Shown here piece by piece: positions 46,720-55,229 of a stretch of 64,000 nucleotides of DNA. Source of the DNA: Priestia megaterium NBRC 15308 = ATCC 14581 (GTDB lineage Bacteria; Bacillota; Bacilli; Bacillales; Bacillaceae_H); NCBI RefSeq assembly GCF_000832985.1, contig NZ_CP009920.1, positions 1,674,001 through 1,738,000 on the forward strand, in the 5' to 3' direction. The translations under genes and the position numbers were made by a program. Each line of letters begins with the position of its first letter. The stretch's first letter is position 1. A model generated the notes under the pieces. That model saw only the letters and a program-made list of their open reading frames with translations, ran no database searches and had not been told where the DNA came from.

Positions 46720-47160
46720 TTACTTGCCTAGGAATGATTTTAACATCCACGTATGCTTTTCTAAGCTTTGATGAATGGCTAACAGCATGTCTCCTGTTGT
46801 TTCGTCGCCCGCTTCACCGGCTGCGTCCATTCCTTCTTTTAATTCAGCAGTTAGCGTATCAAAATCGCTTACTAAAGAAGCGACCATATCTTTAGCCGTT
46901 TCGCTTCCATCCGCTTCTTTAATAGAAGAAAGTTCTAACGATTCTTTCATTGTTGCCACAGGTTTTCCTTCTAATGCTAAAAGGCGTTCTGCAAGGTCAT
47001 CAATAATTGTAGCTGTTTCCGTATACAGCTCTTCAAACTTTTCATGAAGAGTGAAGAATTGTTCACCTTTTACGTACCAGTGAAAGTTATGAAGTTTTAT
47101 GTACATTACACTAAAATTCGCTACTTGTTTATTAACGATTTCATTTACATTTACTGCCAT
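46720..47160 (-). CDS. dps: Dps family DNA-binding ferritin-like protein
   Basis: A 146-residue mini-ferritin that stores iron and protects DNA in stress. Ferroxidase ligands are in [10 protein letters not shown] (His near 32) and [20 protein letters not shown] (Asp/Glu near 58-62). AAAGGAGCG precedes the ATG, and a sigma-B-type promoter lies upstream, matching the general-stress control of B. subtilis dps. Confidence 0.94.
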   Translation of the reverse strand: MAVNVNEIVNKQVANFSVMYIKLHNFHWYVKGEQFFTLHEKFEELYTETATIIDDLAERLLALEGKPVATMKESLELSSIKEADGSETAKDMVASLVSDFDTLTAELKEGMDAAGEAGDETTGDMLLAIHQSLEKHTWMLKSFLGK

Positions 47161-47199
47161 GTTTTTCGCTCCTTTGTGAAGTCTTTGTATAATATAGTT

Positions 47200-47224
47200 G
47201 TACCCTTTTTTAGTTCATTAAAAC
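47200..47224 (-). promoter_or_regulatory. predicted sigma-B promoter of dps
   Basis: GTTTTA and GGGTAC separated by 13 bases, close to the sigma-B consensus GTTTAA-N13/14-GGGTAT, about 40 bases before the dps start. Confidence 0.7.
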
Positions 47225-47293
47225 ATTTTTTTCATAAAAAGAGACATTTCCCTTTCTTTAGACTTAGAGAAACTTCTTCATCTTTTTTCAAAT

Positions 47294-47325
47294 AAAATAA
47301 GCAGCCCAGCGGACTGCTTATTTTT
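47294..47325 (-). terminator. luxS terminator
   Basis: AAAATAAGCAG / CTGCTTATTTTT stem-loop at the luxS stop codon. Confidence 0.82.
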
Positions 47326-47797
47326 AGCCAAATACTTTTTCTAAATCTTCTTTGTCCTGTTCTAGCCAGAACTTCATCAAGCGTTTTGCTCCTTCTAAAT
47401 CGTGAAGTTTCGCTTGACCGCACTGCTTTTCGTTTGCTGCTGGAATTTCAGTAATGTTAATTGCATCTTTTAACGTATCGTCTAACAAATCAATAATTTC
47501 ACGTACAGTCGGCTCACCGCTCACTACTAAGTAGTACCCTGTTTGACATCCCATAGGCGAAATATCAATAATATCAAAGTGATCGTATTTTTCTACATGA
47601 GTACGAATATTAAAAGCTAATAAATGCTCTAGCGTATGAATAACGTCCGGCTTCATTGCTTGTTTGTTTGGCTGGCAAAAACGAATATCAAATTTATTTA
47701 CAACGCCGTCGCTTCCCACTTTGTGAACACCGCAGTGTCTTACGTAAGGTGCTTTAACCGCATTATGATCTAGCTCAAAACTTTCTACTGATGGCAT
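47324..47797 (-). CDS. luxS: S-ribosylhomocysteine lyase LuxS
   Basis: Metal enzyme of the activated methyl cycle that yields homocysteine and the AI-2 precursor DPD; 157 residues. Metal ligands His54 and His58 in HTLEHLLAF and the Cys in [11 protein letters not shown] are present. AAGGAGTGG precedes ATG 47797 ([12 protein letters not shown]); a longer reading to 47824 is rejected. It links functionally to metK in methyl recycling, although it is not in the same operon. Confidence 0.97.
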   Translation of the reverse strand: MPSVESFELDHNAVKAPYVRHCGVHKVGSDGVVNKFDIRFCQPNKQAMKPDVIHTLEHLLAFNIRTHVEKYDHFDIIDISPMGCQTGYYLVVSGEPTVREIIDLLDDTLKDAINITEIPAANEKQCGQAKLHDLEGAKRLMKFWLEQDKEDLEKVFG

Positions 47798-47947
47798 AAT
47801 ACCACTCCTTTTTTCTTCTTTCACCTATCATAACATGCAATTCCGATATATTTCATCCATTTAATAACCTTTATTTCTTTTAGTTGCTTTTTATTCCTTC
47901 TATCCCTTATAGTATGAGCAAACACGAAAGAAAGAACGTGATAATAA

Positions 47948-48175
47948 ATGATTGCAAAGCTTTTGCTTTTACTTATAAAAGGATATCAAAAAGGAATTTC
48001 ACCTTTTCTTCCGGCAAGGTGCCGGTTTTACCCTACTTGCTCCCAGTACGGAGTTGAATCCATTAAACGCTTTGGTGCCGTAAAGGGATCTTATTTGACT
48101 GTAAAACGCATTTTAAAATGCCACCCGTTCCATCCGGGTGGCATCGATGAAGTACCTGAGAAAAAATCACACTAA
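47948..48175 (+). CDS. ytjA: membrane protein insertion efficiency factor YidD
   Basis: A 75-residue YidD-family protein ([28 protein letters not shown]), with the conserved RCRFYPTCS motif and the [12 protein letters not shown] end. The family assists YidC/Oxa1-type insertion at the inner face of the membrane. The ribosome site is weak (GAAAGAACGTGA). Convergent with ytiB, with 3 bases between stop codons. Confidence 0.93.
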   Translation: MIAKLLLLLIKGYQKGISPFLPARCRFYPTCSQYGVESIKRFGAVKGSYLTVKRILKCHPFHPGGIDEVPEKKSH

Positions 48176-48178
48176 GCT

Positions 48179-48751
48179 TTAGTTGTTTTCGATTGCTTCA
48201 TACCCATTTACAACAACATCTAGCTTTCCTGTATTTGGATCAATAACTAGTCCATGTACAGGAGTATCTTTTGAAAATAGAGGATGATTACGGATTGTCT
48301 CTACACTATGCTGAACAGTCTCTTCTACTGAATCAAAACCCGTTAACCATTGTTTCAAGTCCATAGAATATTCAATAGTATTAATCACTTCATCTGAGAT
48401 GCCTTTTGCTCTTACTTTCTCTAAAAAAGGTTCCGCTTGAAGTTTACCTGCTCCACAGTCGTGGTGACCAATTACACATACCTCATCTGCTTGAAGCTCG
48501 TACACAGCTACTAAAATGCTTCTCATAATACTTCCAAATGGATGTGAAACAAGCGCTCCTGCGTTTTTAACAATTTTCACGTCTCCGTTGCGCAAATTCA
48601 AAGCGTGTGGAAGTAATTCTACCAATCTTGTGTCCATACACGATAAAATAACCATTTTTTTATCAGGGAATTTGCTTGTTTCGTAAAGTTCATACTTCTT
48701 TTCTTCTACAAATTTTTGGTTGAATTCTAAAACATCTTGTAATAAGCTCAT
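48179..48751 (-). CDS. ytiB: beta-type carbonic anhydrase YtiB
   Basis: Zinc enzyme interconverting CO2 and bicarbonate, 190 residues. Zinc ligands and the catalytic dyad are visible: Cys38-Met-Asp40-x-Arg42 in LSCMDTRLVELL, and His-x-x-Cys in IGHHDCGAG near residue 95. AAGGAGAAGACAGC precedes the ATG. The position next to yidD matches ytiB. Confidence 0.93.
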   Translation of the reverse strand: MSLLQDVLEFNQKFVEEKKYELYETSKFPDKKMVILSCMDTRLVELLPHALNLRNGDVKIVKNAGALVSHPFGSIMRSILVAVYELQADEVCVIGHHDCGAGKLQAEPFLEKVRAKGISDEVINTIEYSMDLKQWLTGFDSVEETVQHSVETIRNHPLFSKDTPVHGLVIDPNTGKLDVVVNGYEAIENN

Positions 48752-48824
48752 CTGCTGTCTTCTCCTTCATAAAAAAAATTCTTTCTTGTATTATAATACT
48801 TTTTCCTATAAGATGAAAAGTGTT

Positions 48825-48845
48825 AAATCGTAATCATTATTATTT
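48825..48845 (+). promoter_or_regulatory. candidate Zur operator upstream of the COG0523 GTPase gene
   Basis: AAATCGTAATCATTATTATTT: a strong left half (TCGTAAT) and a degenerate right half compared with the Bacillus Zur box TCGTAATNATTACGA, 26 bases before the start codon. Confidence 0.7.
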
Positions 48846-48870
48846 ATAAACAAGAAAGTAGGTTATAACA

Positions 48871-50058
48871 GTGAAAAAAATTCCCGTTACCGTTTTAAGC
48901 GGATACCTTGGTTCAGGTAAAACAACTCTTTTGAACCATATTTTAAAAAATAAAGAAGGTTTAAAGGTCGCGGTCATTGTCAATGACATGAGCGAAGTAA
49001 ATATTGATGCAGACTTAGTTAAACAAAGCGGATTCTCTCGAACAGAAGAAAAACTTGTTAAAATGCAAAATGGCTGTATTTGCTGTACGCTTCGAGACGA
49101 CCTAATGACAGAGGTAGAACGCCTAGCAGACAATGGTGATATTGATTATATTGTCATTGAATCTTCCGGAATCAGCGAACCTATCCCTGTTGCTCAAACA
49201 TTTACTTATATTGATGAAGAGCTTGGCATTGATTTAACTCAGAAATGTTCGTTAGATACGATGGTCACTGTAGTAGATGCCAATCGCTTTTGGGAAGACT
49301 TTTCATCCGGCGAAAGCTTATTAGACCGCAAAGAAGGAACGGATGAAAACGATACAAGAGAAGTGATTGATTTGTTAATCGATCAAATTGAATTTGCAAA
49401 CGTCATTTTGTTAAACAAAGTTGATTTGTTAACAAAAGATGATGCAGATGAGCTGCAGGCTGTTCTTCACAAATTAAACTCAGAAGCCACTGTTATCCAA
49501 ACAATTAATAGTGACGTAAGCCTTGAAGCCATACTTCATACCGACTTATTCGACTTTGAAAAAGCTAGTCAAGGAGCCGGATGGATTAAAGAATTAAATG
49601 AGGAGCACCATACGCCTGAAACGGAAGAGTTCGGTATTTCTTCTTTTGTATACAGAAGGAATCGTCCCCTTCATCCTGAACGCTTTATGAAATGGTTAGA
49701 GAACTGGCCGGTTGATATTGTACGTGCAAAGGGATTTTTCTGGCTTGCTTCGCGTAATAATATGGCAGGACTTCTTTCTCAAGCCGGTACGTCCATTATG
49801 ATTCAAGCAGCGGGTGAATGGATAGCAACTTACGAACCGGAAGAAAGAGAACAAACCTTAAAAGAAGAGCCTGAATTACGAGCAAAATGGGATGAACAAT
49901 TTGGAGATCGTATTAACGAGCTTGTGTTCATTGGTATTGATATGAACAAAGCTGAAATAATTGAAACTTTAGACCGCTGTTTGCTGACAAATGAGGAAAT
50001 GAATCAAGATTGGGCTACTCTCAAAGATCCCCTTCCTAAATTTACAGTAAGTGCGTAA
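48871..50058 (+). CDS. COG0523 family GTPase, zinc metallochaperone-like (YciC/ZagA type)
   Basis: A 395-residue G3E GTPase with Walker A LSGYLGSGKTTLLNH at residue 9, metal motif GCICCTLRDD (CxCC) near 69, IESSGISEP and LLNKVDLLTKDD for guanine binding, and a CobW C-terminal domain. Family members deliver zinc under starvation; ZagA in B. subtilis is activated with ZTP. The Zur box upstream supports zinc control. GTG start with AAGTAGG 8 bases before. The exact orthologue (YciC versus another COG0523 protein) is uncertain. Confidence 0.9.
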   Translation: MKKIPVTVLSGYLGSGKTTLLNHILKNKEGLKVAVIVNDMSEVNIDADLVKQSGFSRTEEKLVKMQNGCICCTLRDDLMTEVERLADNGDIDYIVIESSGISEPIPVAQTFTYIDEELGIDLTQKCSLDTMVTVVDANRFWEDFSSGESLLDRKEGTDENDTREVIDLLIDQIEFANVILLNKVDLLTKDDADELQAVLHKLNSEATVIQTINSDVSLEAILHTDLFDFEKASQGAGWIKELNEEHHTPETEEFGISSFVYRRNRPLHPERFMKWLENWPVDIVRAKGFFWLASRNNMAGLLSQAGTSIMIQAAGEWIATYEPEEREQTLKEEPELRAKWDEQFGDRINELVFIGIDMNKAEIIETLDRCLLTNEEMNQDWATLKDPLPKFTVSA

Positions 50059-50071
50059 ATTTTTAGTTTTC

Positions 50072-50092
50072 AAATCGTAATAATTACGATAT
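50072..50092 (+). promoter_or_regulatory. Zur operator upstream of the znuA-like gene
   Basis: AAATCGTAATAATTACGATAT, a complete match to TCGTAATNATTACGA. It overlaps TATAAT (50090-50095), the likely -10 element, so repression would block RNA polymerase. Confidence 0.88.
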
Positions 50093-50141
50093 AATAACAT
50101 AGGTCATAAATGGTTACGATACGAACGGAAGGAGCAACATA

Positions 50142-51101
50142 ATGAAATTCAAACCACTTTTAATGGTGCTTGCATTAGGAATTGGAACAGCTCTTGCAGG
50201 GTGCAGTTCAAGCAGTGCAAATAACGCATCTGATAATAAAAACAAAAAATTAGAAGTTTATACAACAATCTACCCTTTACAGGACTTTACTGAAAAAATC
50301 GGTGGAAAATATGTAGAAGCTAAAAGCATTTTACCAACCGGTGTAGACGCGCACTCATTTGAGCCTACAACAAAAACAATGGTCAAAATCGCCAACGCGG
50401 ACGCATTTGTTTACTCAGGAATTGGACTTGAAGGTTTTGCAGATAAAGCACAGTCTACACTTAAAAATGAAGATGTAGCTTTAGTAGAAGCTGCAAAAGG
50501 AATTAAATTAGCAAAGAGTTCTGAAGATGAGCATGCCCACGAAGACGAACATGCCCATGAAGAAGAGCATAACCACGGAGATACAGACCCTCACGTTTGG
50601 CTTGATCCTGTTTTAGCTATTCAATTAGCAGAAAATATTAAAGACGAACTTATTGAATTAAAACCAGATAAAAAAGCAGAGTTTGAAAAGAACTTCCAAT
50701 CGTTAAAGACTCAGCTTGAAGATGTGGACCAAGAGTTAAAAACAACGATTGGCGACGCACCTCATAAAGAAATTTTAGTATCACATGCAGCCTATGGCTA
50801 CTGGGAAAAACGATACGGCTTAAAACAAATTAGCGTAGCGGGTTTATCTCCTACAAATGAGCCTTCTCAGAAACAATTAGAAAACATCGTAAAACAGGCA
50901 AAAAAAGACCATATCAAATACTTTATCTTTGACCAAAATTTAAAGCCTAAAGTGTCTACGCTTGTAAAAAATGAAGTAGGAGCTCAAGCTTTAACACTTC
51001 ATAACTTAGAGTCATTAACAAAAAACGATGTTAAAAATAAAGAAGATTATTTCTCCATTATGCAACACAACATTGATACGTTGAAAAAAGCATTATATTA
51101 A
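50142..51101 (+). CDS. znuA: zinc ABC transporter substrate-binding lipoprotein (ZnuA/AdcA-like)
   Basis: A 319-residue lipoprotein with lipobox LAGC (Cys at residue 21) and a cluster A-I metal-binding fold. Ligand histidines: TGVDAHSFEPT (about 70), TDPHVWLDPV (about 148), VSHAAYGYW (about 210) and an Asp near 283. A His/Glu-rich acidic loop (EDEHAHEDEHAHEEEHNHGD) lies at 127-147, typical of zinc-specific members. No znuB/znuC genes follow, so it depends on a permease elsewhere. Zur operator upstream. Confidence 0.93.
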   Translation: MKFKPLLMVLALGIGTALAGCSSSSANNASDNKNKKLEVYTTIYPLQDFTEKIGGKYVEAKSILPTGVDAHSFEPTTKTMVKIANADAFVYSGIGLEGFADKAQSTLKNEDVALVEAAKGIKLAKSSEDEHAHEDEHAHEEEHNHGDTDPHVWLDPVLAIQLAENIKDELIELKPDKKAEFEKNFQSLKTQLEDVDQELKTTIGDAPHKEILVSHAAYGYWEKRYGLKQISVAGLSPTNEPSQKQLENIVKQAKKDHIKYFIFDQNLKPKVSTLVKNEVGAQALTLHNLESLTKNDVKNKEDYFSIMQHNIDTLKKALY

Positions 51102-51102
51102 T

Positions 51103-51133
51103 AAAAAAACTAGCCTCCCGGCTAGTTTTTTTA
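51103..51133. terminator. bidirectional terminator between znuA-like gene and rpmE2
   Basis: AAAAAAACTAGCC-tccc-GGCTAGTTTTTTT stem-loop. Confidence 0.92.
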
Positions 51134-51376
51134 TTGTAATTTATATTTTTGCTTAAAGCGTTCTACACGGCCGCCTTTATCAGCAAATTTTTGCTTTCCT
51201 GTATAAAATGGATGTGTATCCGAACTGATTTCAACTTTTAAAAGCGGATATGTGTTGCCATCTTCCCATTGAACGGTCTCATTTGATTGTTTTGTAGATC
51301 CTGATAAAAATGATGTTCCGCTATTTGTATCCATGAATACAACTTTACGATAGTCTGGATGAATATTTGTTTTCAT
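51131..51376 (-). CDS. rpmE2: 50S ribosomal protein L31 type B (zinc-independent)
   Basis: The 81-residue paralogue (YtiA) of L31 that lacks the zinc-ribbon cysteines; no Cys at all is present ([20 protein letters not shown] start). Under zinc limitation it displaces the zinc-containing L31 and frees its metal. A Zur-like operator lies upstream. AAAGGAGAG precedes the ATG. Confidence 0.95.
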   Translation of the reverse strand: MKTNIHPDYRKVVFMDTNSGTSFLSGSTKQSNETVQWEDGNTYPLLKVEISSDTHPFYTGKQKFADKGGRVERFKQKYKLQ

Positions 51377-51412
51377 TAAATATCTCTCCTTTAAAACAAT
51401 ATATACTTATTA

Positions 51413-51433
51413 TAATCGTAATGATTACTATTT
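51413..51433 (-). promoter_or_regulatory. Zur operator upstream of rpmE2
   Basis: TAATCGTAATGATTACTATTT: 14 of 15 to TCGTAATNATTACGA-type symmetry except for the last GA. It lies about 37 bases before the rpmE2 start. Confidence 0.8.
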
Positions 51434-51528
51434 TCAAGTTATATGTTTTACCAATTCTGATGCATAAAGCGTGGTAAAAAGTGGACAATAAGGTTTATCA
51501 ATACTTTACTGGAAAGGTTGAAAAATGA

Positions 51529-52896
51529 ATGGATCATTTAGTTACTGCACGTTCAATGTTTGGTCTGAACATGGGAGTACATATCATTTTTGCCACTCTT
51601 GGCGTCGGCATTCCTCTCATGATTTTATTGGCTGAAATTCTTTACTACAAAACAAAAGATAAAGATTATGAACTTATGGCACAGCGTTGGACAAAAGGAG
51701 CTGCTGTCCTGCTTGGAGTCGCCATTCCTACGGGAACGATTGCTGGTGTACAATTAGCGTTGCTTTGGCCGGGTTTTATGGAAATCGTAGGAAAAGTGAT
51801 GGCTCTTCCCTTTCAAATTGAAATTTATGCTTTCTTTATTGAGGCTCTGTTTCTCTCTATTTATGTATACGCAGCGGACCGTATTTCTCGAAAAATGAGG
51901 ATTATCAGTCTAATTTTAGTAGCAATAGGCGCTCTTGCCTCTGCCGTTTTAATTACCAATGTGCACGCATTTGAAGGAACACCTGCTGGCTTTCGAATTT
52001 TAAATGGAGACATTGTAAGCGTAGATCCTTGGGCAGCTTTCTTTAATCCGAGCTTCTTTGTAACGTCCGGTCACGTAGCGGTTTCTGCTTATACAACCGG
52101 AGGCTTCGTCATTGCTTCAGTCGCTGCCTTTAAAATGCTTCGTGCGCGAAAACATAATCCAAGAGAATATAAGTTTCATCATAAAGCGTTGATGATGGGG
52201 TTAGTAATCGGCGGGATTTTCTCTTTTGTAACGGCTTTGAATGGACATGAATCTATGCAAAAAGTATACGAATATCAACCCGAAAAACTTGCAGCAGCTG
52301 AAGGTCTATTTGAAACGCAAGATCATGCGCCATTAGCTTTAGGCGGATTCACAGATGAAAAAGAACAGCGAGTCAAGTATGGAATTGAGTTTCCATGGAT
52401 GCTCAGCTTCTTGTCGGGTAATAGCTTTAATACAGTGATTACTGGACTCAATGACTTCCCTAGGGATTATTGGCCGCCGCTTTTTGTGCATACCTTGTTT
52501 AACGGTATGGTCATTATCGGATCGATTTTAATTTTAGTGGCGCTAGTGGGCGTTGTTTGGTACAAGTTTTTAAAGAAGAAAAGCTTCCCTAAAATTTTCA
52601 TGTGGGCATTTGTCGCAACGGGCCCTCTCGCGATCATGGGCATTGAATTCGGATGGATTTTCGCATGTACCGGAAGACAGCCCTGGGTCATTTACCGCAT
52701 CATGCGTACATCAGAAGCAGTTACCACTTCTGCTAATTTGCATATTTTATTTTTTTATTTTTGCTTGTTTATATCGTACTCGTGGCCGCAGTCGCCCTTG
52801 TACTGGTGTTTTATTTTAGAAGAAATCCGCTTTCTAAAGAGCTTGCTGCGCAAGCAGATTAAAAAGGATGTGAGAATATGGGTGATTCATTACTAG
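51529..52896 (+). CDS. ythA: bd-type terminal oxidase subunit I YthA, C-terminus frameshifted
   Basis: Membrane subunit of a cytochrome bd-like quinol oxidase. The N-terminus RSMFGLNMGVHIIFATLGVG with heme ligand His18, a short Q-loop region and the GRQPW motif identify it. The conserved Glu two places before GRQPW is replaced by Cys here (FACTGRQPW). From the T7 tract at 52750-52756 on, the frame is wrong: one extra T would restore HILFFLFLLVYIVLVAAVAL and a stop at 52862, 15 bases before ythB. As given, the frame runs to 52896 with an unrelated polar tail overlapping ythB. Sequencing error or a true frameshift cannot be told apart here. Confidence 0.88.
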   Translation: MDHLVTARSMFGLNMGVHIIFATLGVGIPLMILLAEILYYKTKDKDYELMAQRWTKGAAVLLGVAIPTGTIAGVQLALLWPGFMEIVGKVMALPFQIEIYAFFIEALFLSIYVYAADRISRKMRIISLILVAIGALASAVLITNVHAFEGTPAGFRILNGDIVSVDPWAAFFNPSFFVTSGHVAVSAYTTGGFVIASVAAFKMLRARKHNPREYKFHHKALMMGLVIGGIFSFVTALNGHESMQKVYEYQPEKLAAAEGLFETQDHAPLALGGFTDEKEQRVKYGIEFPWMLSFLSGNSFNTVITGLNDFPRDYWPPLFVHTLFNGMVIIGSILILVALVGVVWYKFLKKKSFPKIFMWAFVATGPLAIMGIEFGWIFACTGRQPWVIYRIMRTSEAVTTSANLHILFFYFCLFISYSWPQSPLYWCFILEEIRFLKSLLRKQIKKDVRIWVIHY

Positions 52897-53915
52897 CAAT
52901 TACTGTAATATGGGGCTTCATTTTTATCTATGCCGTAATGGGAACGATGGACTTTGGAGCTGGCTTTTGGTCGATGGTATATATTAATCGTACGAAAACA
53001 AATGCTACAGATGTAGCAAACAGATATCTATCGCCTACTTGGGAAGTAACCAATGTATTTATCGTTGCGATTGTTGTTGCGCTGTTTAGTTTTTTTCCTC
53101 GAGCTACATTTACGCTTGGCACAGTGTTACTAATACCCGGAAGTATCATTTTACTTCTCTTATCTATTCGAAGCGGATTTTTAGTGTTTTCACACTATGC
53201 TAGCAGCTTCAAATATCGGAGAGCGTTGGTTTATATATCCGGTATATCCGGCGTGTTAATTCCTGCTTTTTTAATCGCTGTACTGCCAGTAAGTCAAGGT
53301 GGATTTATTGATATAATAGATGGCACGCAGCAATTAAATTTAGCAAAAGTATTTTCAAGTCCGCACGTCTATTCATTTATCGGATTTGCCATAAGCTCTT
53401 CGCTGTTTCTATCGTCTCTGTTATTAGCAGATTACTCGAAGTCATCTGACGAAATGGAAGCTTATGCGGTCTATCGGCGTGATGCGCTCATTACAGGACC
53501 TCTTTCCCTGCTAATGGCTATCTTTATTATGATTACAATGCAATCAGAAGCAAGCTGGTTATATGATAAAATGATGCAGTTTAAGCCCCTTCTTTACGGA
53601 TCTGTAGGTCTATTTGTAGTAGCTGGTATTGCTCTGCTGCTACCTTCTCAAAAAGGAAAAGGCATGCCTCGTTTAGCCGTGGTATCCATTATCCTTCAAT
53701 ATTTCTTAGCAAGTTACGTATACGGACGAAGTCATTTACCTTATGTTGTCTATCCAAACGTAACGATTGAGAATGGATTTACACATCCCGATGCGTTTCA
53801 TTCTTTATTTATTGTGTATATTGTTGGTTTTGCTATTTTATTTCCTGGATTCTTTTATTTCTGGCGTCTATTTATGAAAGATAATAAAGAATACAGCAAA
53901 AAGAAGCCATATTAA
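52878..53915 (+). CDS. ythB: bd-type terminal oxidase subunit II YthB
   Basis: A 345-residue polytopic protein with about nine membrane segments. The YAVMGTMDFGAGFWSMV segment near residue 15 is the subunit II quinol/heme-region signature. AAAAGGATGTGAGAAT is correctly placed before the ATG; this site lies within the frameshifted tail of ythA but just after its expected stop. It partners YthA in the cytoplasmic membrane; in B. subtilis this oxidase is secondary to cytochrome bd (CydAB). Confidence 0.9.
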   Translation: MGDSLLAITVIWGFIFIYAVMGTMDFGAGFWSMVYINRTKTNATDVANRYLSPTWEVTNVFIVAIVVALFSFFPRATFTLGTVLLIPGSIILLLLSIRSGFLVFSHYASSFKYRRALVYISGISGVLIPAFLIAVLPVSQGGFIDIIDGTQQLNLAKVFSSPHVYSFIGFAISSSLFLSSLLLADYSKSSDEMEAYAVYRRDALITGPLSLLMAIFIMITMQSEASWLYDKMMQFKPLLYGSVGLFVVAGIALLLPSQKGKGMPRLAVVSIILQYFLASYVYGRSHLPYVVYPNVTIENGFTHPDAFHSLFIVYIVGFAILFPGFFYFWRLFMKDNKEYSKKKPY

Positions 53916-53946
53916 AAAACCCGGTCAGCACTTGACCGGGTTTTCT
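53914..53946. terminator. bidirectional terminator after ythAB
   Basis: AAAAAACCCGGTCA / TGACCGGGTTTTC, between convergent ythB and the flavodoxin gene. Confidence 0.9.
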
Positions 53947-54404
53947 TATGAAGCAGCAGATTTTGCTACTACTTGAGCAAAACCTTTAGCAAATATCTTA
54001 CATTTTTCTATATCTTCTCCAAAGGGAGAGAGCTCGATTTTCAAACCGGGAACGGCTATATTTCCATTACGTCTCTTTATTTTTTCTTCAATTAAATCAA
54101 CTGCTCCGCAAAAAACATCATATGATGAATCACCTGAGCCAAATACAGCCATCTGCTTTTGACTGAGATCTATATCATCCATTTCATCATAAAGATCTAA
54201 AAAATCATCTGGCAGCTCTCCATCTCCCCACGTATAAGCTCCAAAGATAATAGATTCTGCGGATACAAGGTCAGAAGCATCAATGTCATATACTTCTGCT
54301 CGTTTCACATGTAATCCATGCTTGACTAATTCTTCTTCGATCAAATCGGCTATCGCTTCTGTGTTACCTGACATACTCGCATAAGCTAGTAAGATTTCCT
54401 TCAT
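53946..54404 (-). CDS. flavodoxin
   Basis: A 152-residue FMN-binding electron carrier (YkuN/YkuP type). The phosphate loop is ASMSGNTEAIAD at residue 9, and the isoalloxazine loops are GAYTWGDGELPDDF and GSGDSSYDVFCGAV. Flavodoxins replace ferredoxin when iron is scarce, and this gene lies 15 bases after the PD-(D/E)XK-like gene, downstream of a Fur-like operator. AAAGGAGCG ribosome site. Confidence 0.94.
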   Translation of the reverse strand: MKEILLAYASMSGNTEAIADLIEEELVKHGLHVKRAEVYDIDASDLVSAESIIFGAYTWGDGELPDDFLDLYDEMDDIDLSQKQMAVFGSGDSSYDVFCGAVDLIEEKIKRRNGNIAVPGLKIELSPFGEDIEKCKIFAKGFAQVVAKSAAS

Positions 54405-54419
54405 GTATATGACGCTCCT

Positions 54420-55175
54420 TTACACCAGCAGTGTCGGCCGCATATCCCCTTCTTCAACGCATTCTCGTTGAAGAGGACAGTTTTCACACTCACTGGATGC
54501 ATAATTCTTTTGAAAATGTTTTGGTTCCATTAACACACTTTTGACAATATGTAGTTGAAGTATGGATTTTTGATAATCGGCTGGTGCAATATGATAAGTT
54601 GTTGTTTCTCCAGTTAATAATGAATAAAAACGAATTTGTTCAGGAACCTTTTTAAAAGCTTGTTTCGAAAAAACGATAATAAAGTCTTTCATGGCGTTTT
54701 TCACTTCTTCATGGTCATCTAGAATGAATTTTGTTACCGTATAAGACTTCTCTGTCCATGCAGCAAAATCAATGGTTAGAGAAAGGTTGCTTTGAATTTC
54801 TTCTACATAAACGCTGTATTTCTCAAACACAAAAAGCGGTAATTCCATATGTGCTTTCTTTCCTAAAAACCTTAGTAAATAATCACTTACTTTAGCTAAC
54901 ACATCGTAATAGTGAACGGGTGATGAAAACATATTTGGCTTTAGACGCCAATATTTTTCAATAAGCTGTAAAACATAGAGGTTTGAGCGATACTCAACTG
55001 GCTTGCTATAGTATGTTTTAATGATTTGATGGACAGTTACTTGAACGAGCTGTTTCCAATCTATAGATGTTTTTTTCAAAAGAAGCTGCTGCTGATAAAA
55101 TTTGTACGGACATCGAATAAATTGTTCGATGTGGTCGTTAGAGAGTGTCTTTATATGCACTTTTATCGGTTCCAC
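54420..55175 (-). CDS. PD-(D/E)XK nuclease-like protein with Fe-S cysteine pattern
   Basis: A 251-residue protein with the arrangement of AddB/Cas4/RecB-like nucleases that carry an iron-sulfur staple: one Cys near the N-terminus (FIRCPYKFYQQQLL, Cys about 22) and a C-terminal trio CENCPLQREC (about 233-242). The nuclease core is degenerate: LTIDFAAW supplies an Asp but the expected D/E-x-K strand reads YTVTKFI. It may therefore be inactive or a structural DNA-binding protein. GTG start after GGTGGTGA. It forms an operon with flavodoxin and has a Fur-like box 21 bases upstream. Confidence 0.72.
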   Translation of the reverse strand: MEPIKVHIKTLSNDHIEQFIRCPYKFYQQQLLLKKTSIDWKQLVQVTVHQIIKTYYSKPVEYRSNLYVLQLIEKYWRLKPNMFSSPVHYYDVLAKVSDYLLRFLGKKAHMELPLFVFEKYSVYVEEIQSNLSLTIDFAAWTEKSYTVTKFILDDHEEVKNAMKDFIIVFSKQAFKKVPEQIRFYSLLTGETTTYHIAPADYQKSILQLHIVKSVLMEPKHFQKNYASSECENCPLQRECVEEGDMRPTLLV

Positions 55176-55195
55176 CTATGTCTCACCACCCTAAT

Positions 55196-55210
55196 TGAAA
55201 TTCATTCTCA
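55196..55210 (-). promoter_or_regulatory. candidate Fur operator upstream of the nuclease-like gene
   Basis: TGAAATTCATTCTCA on the plus strand, 11 of 14 defined positions of the Bacillus Fur box TGATAATNATTATCA, in the 54-base gap before the start codon. Confidence 0.55.
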
Positions 55211-55229
55211 ATAATAAATAAAAATTAAA

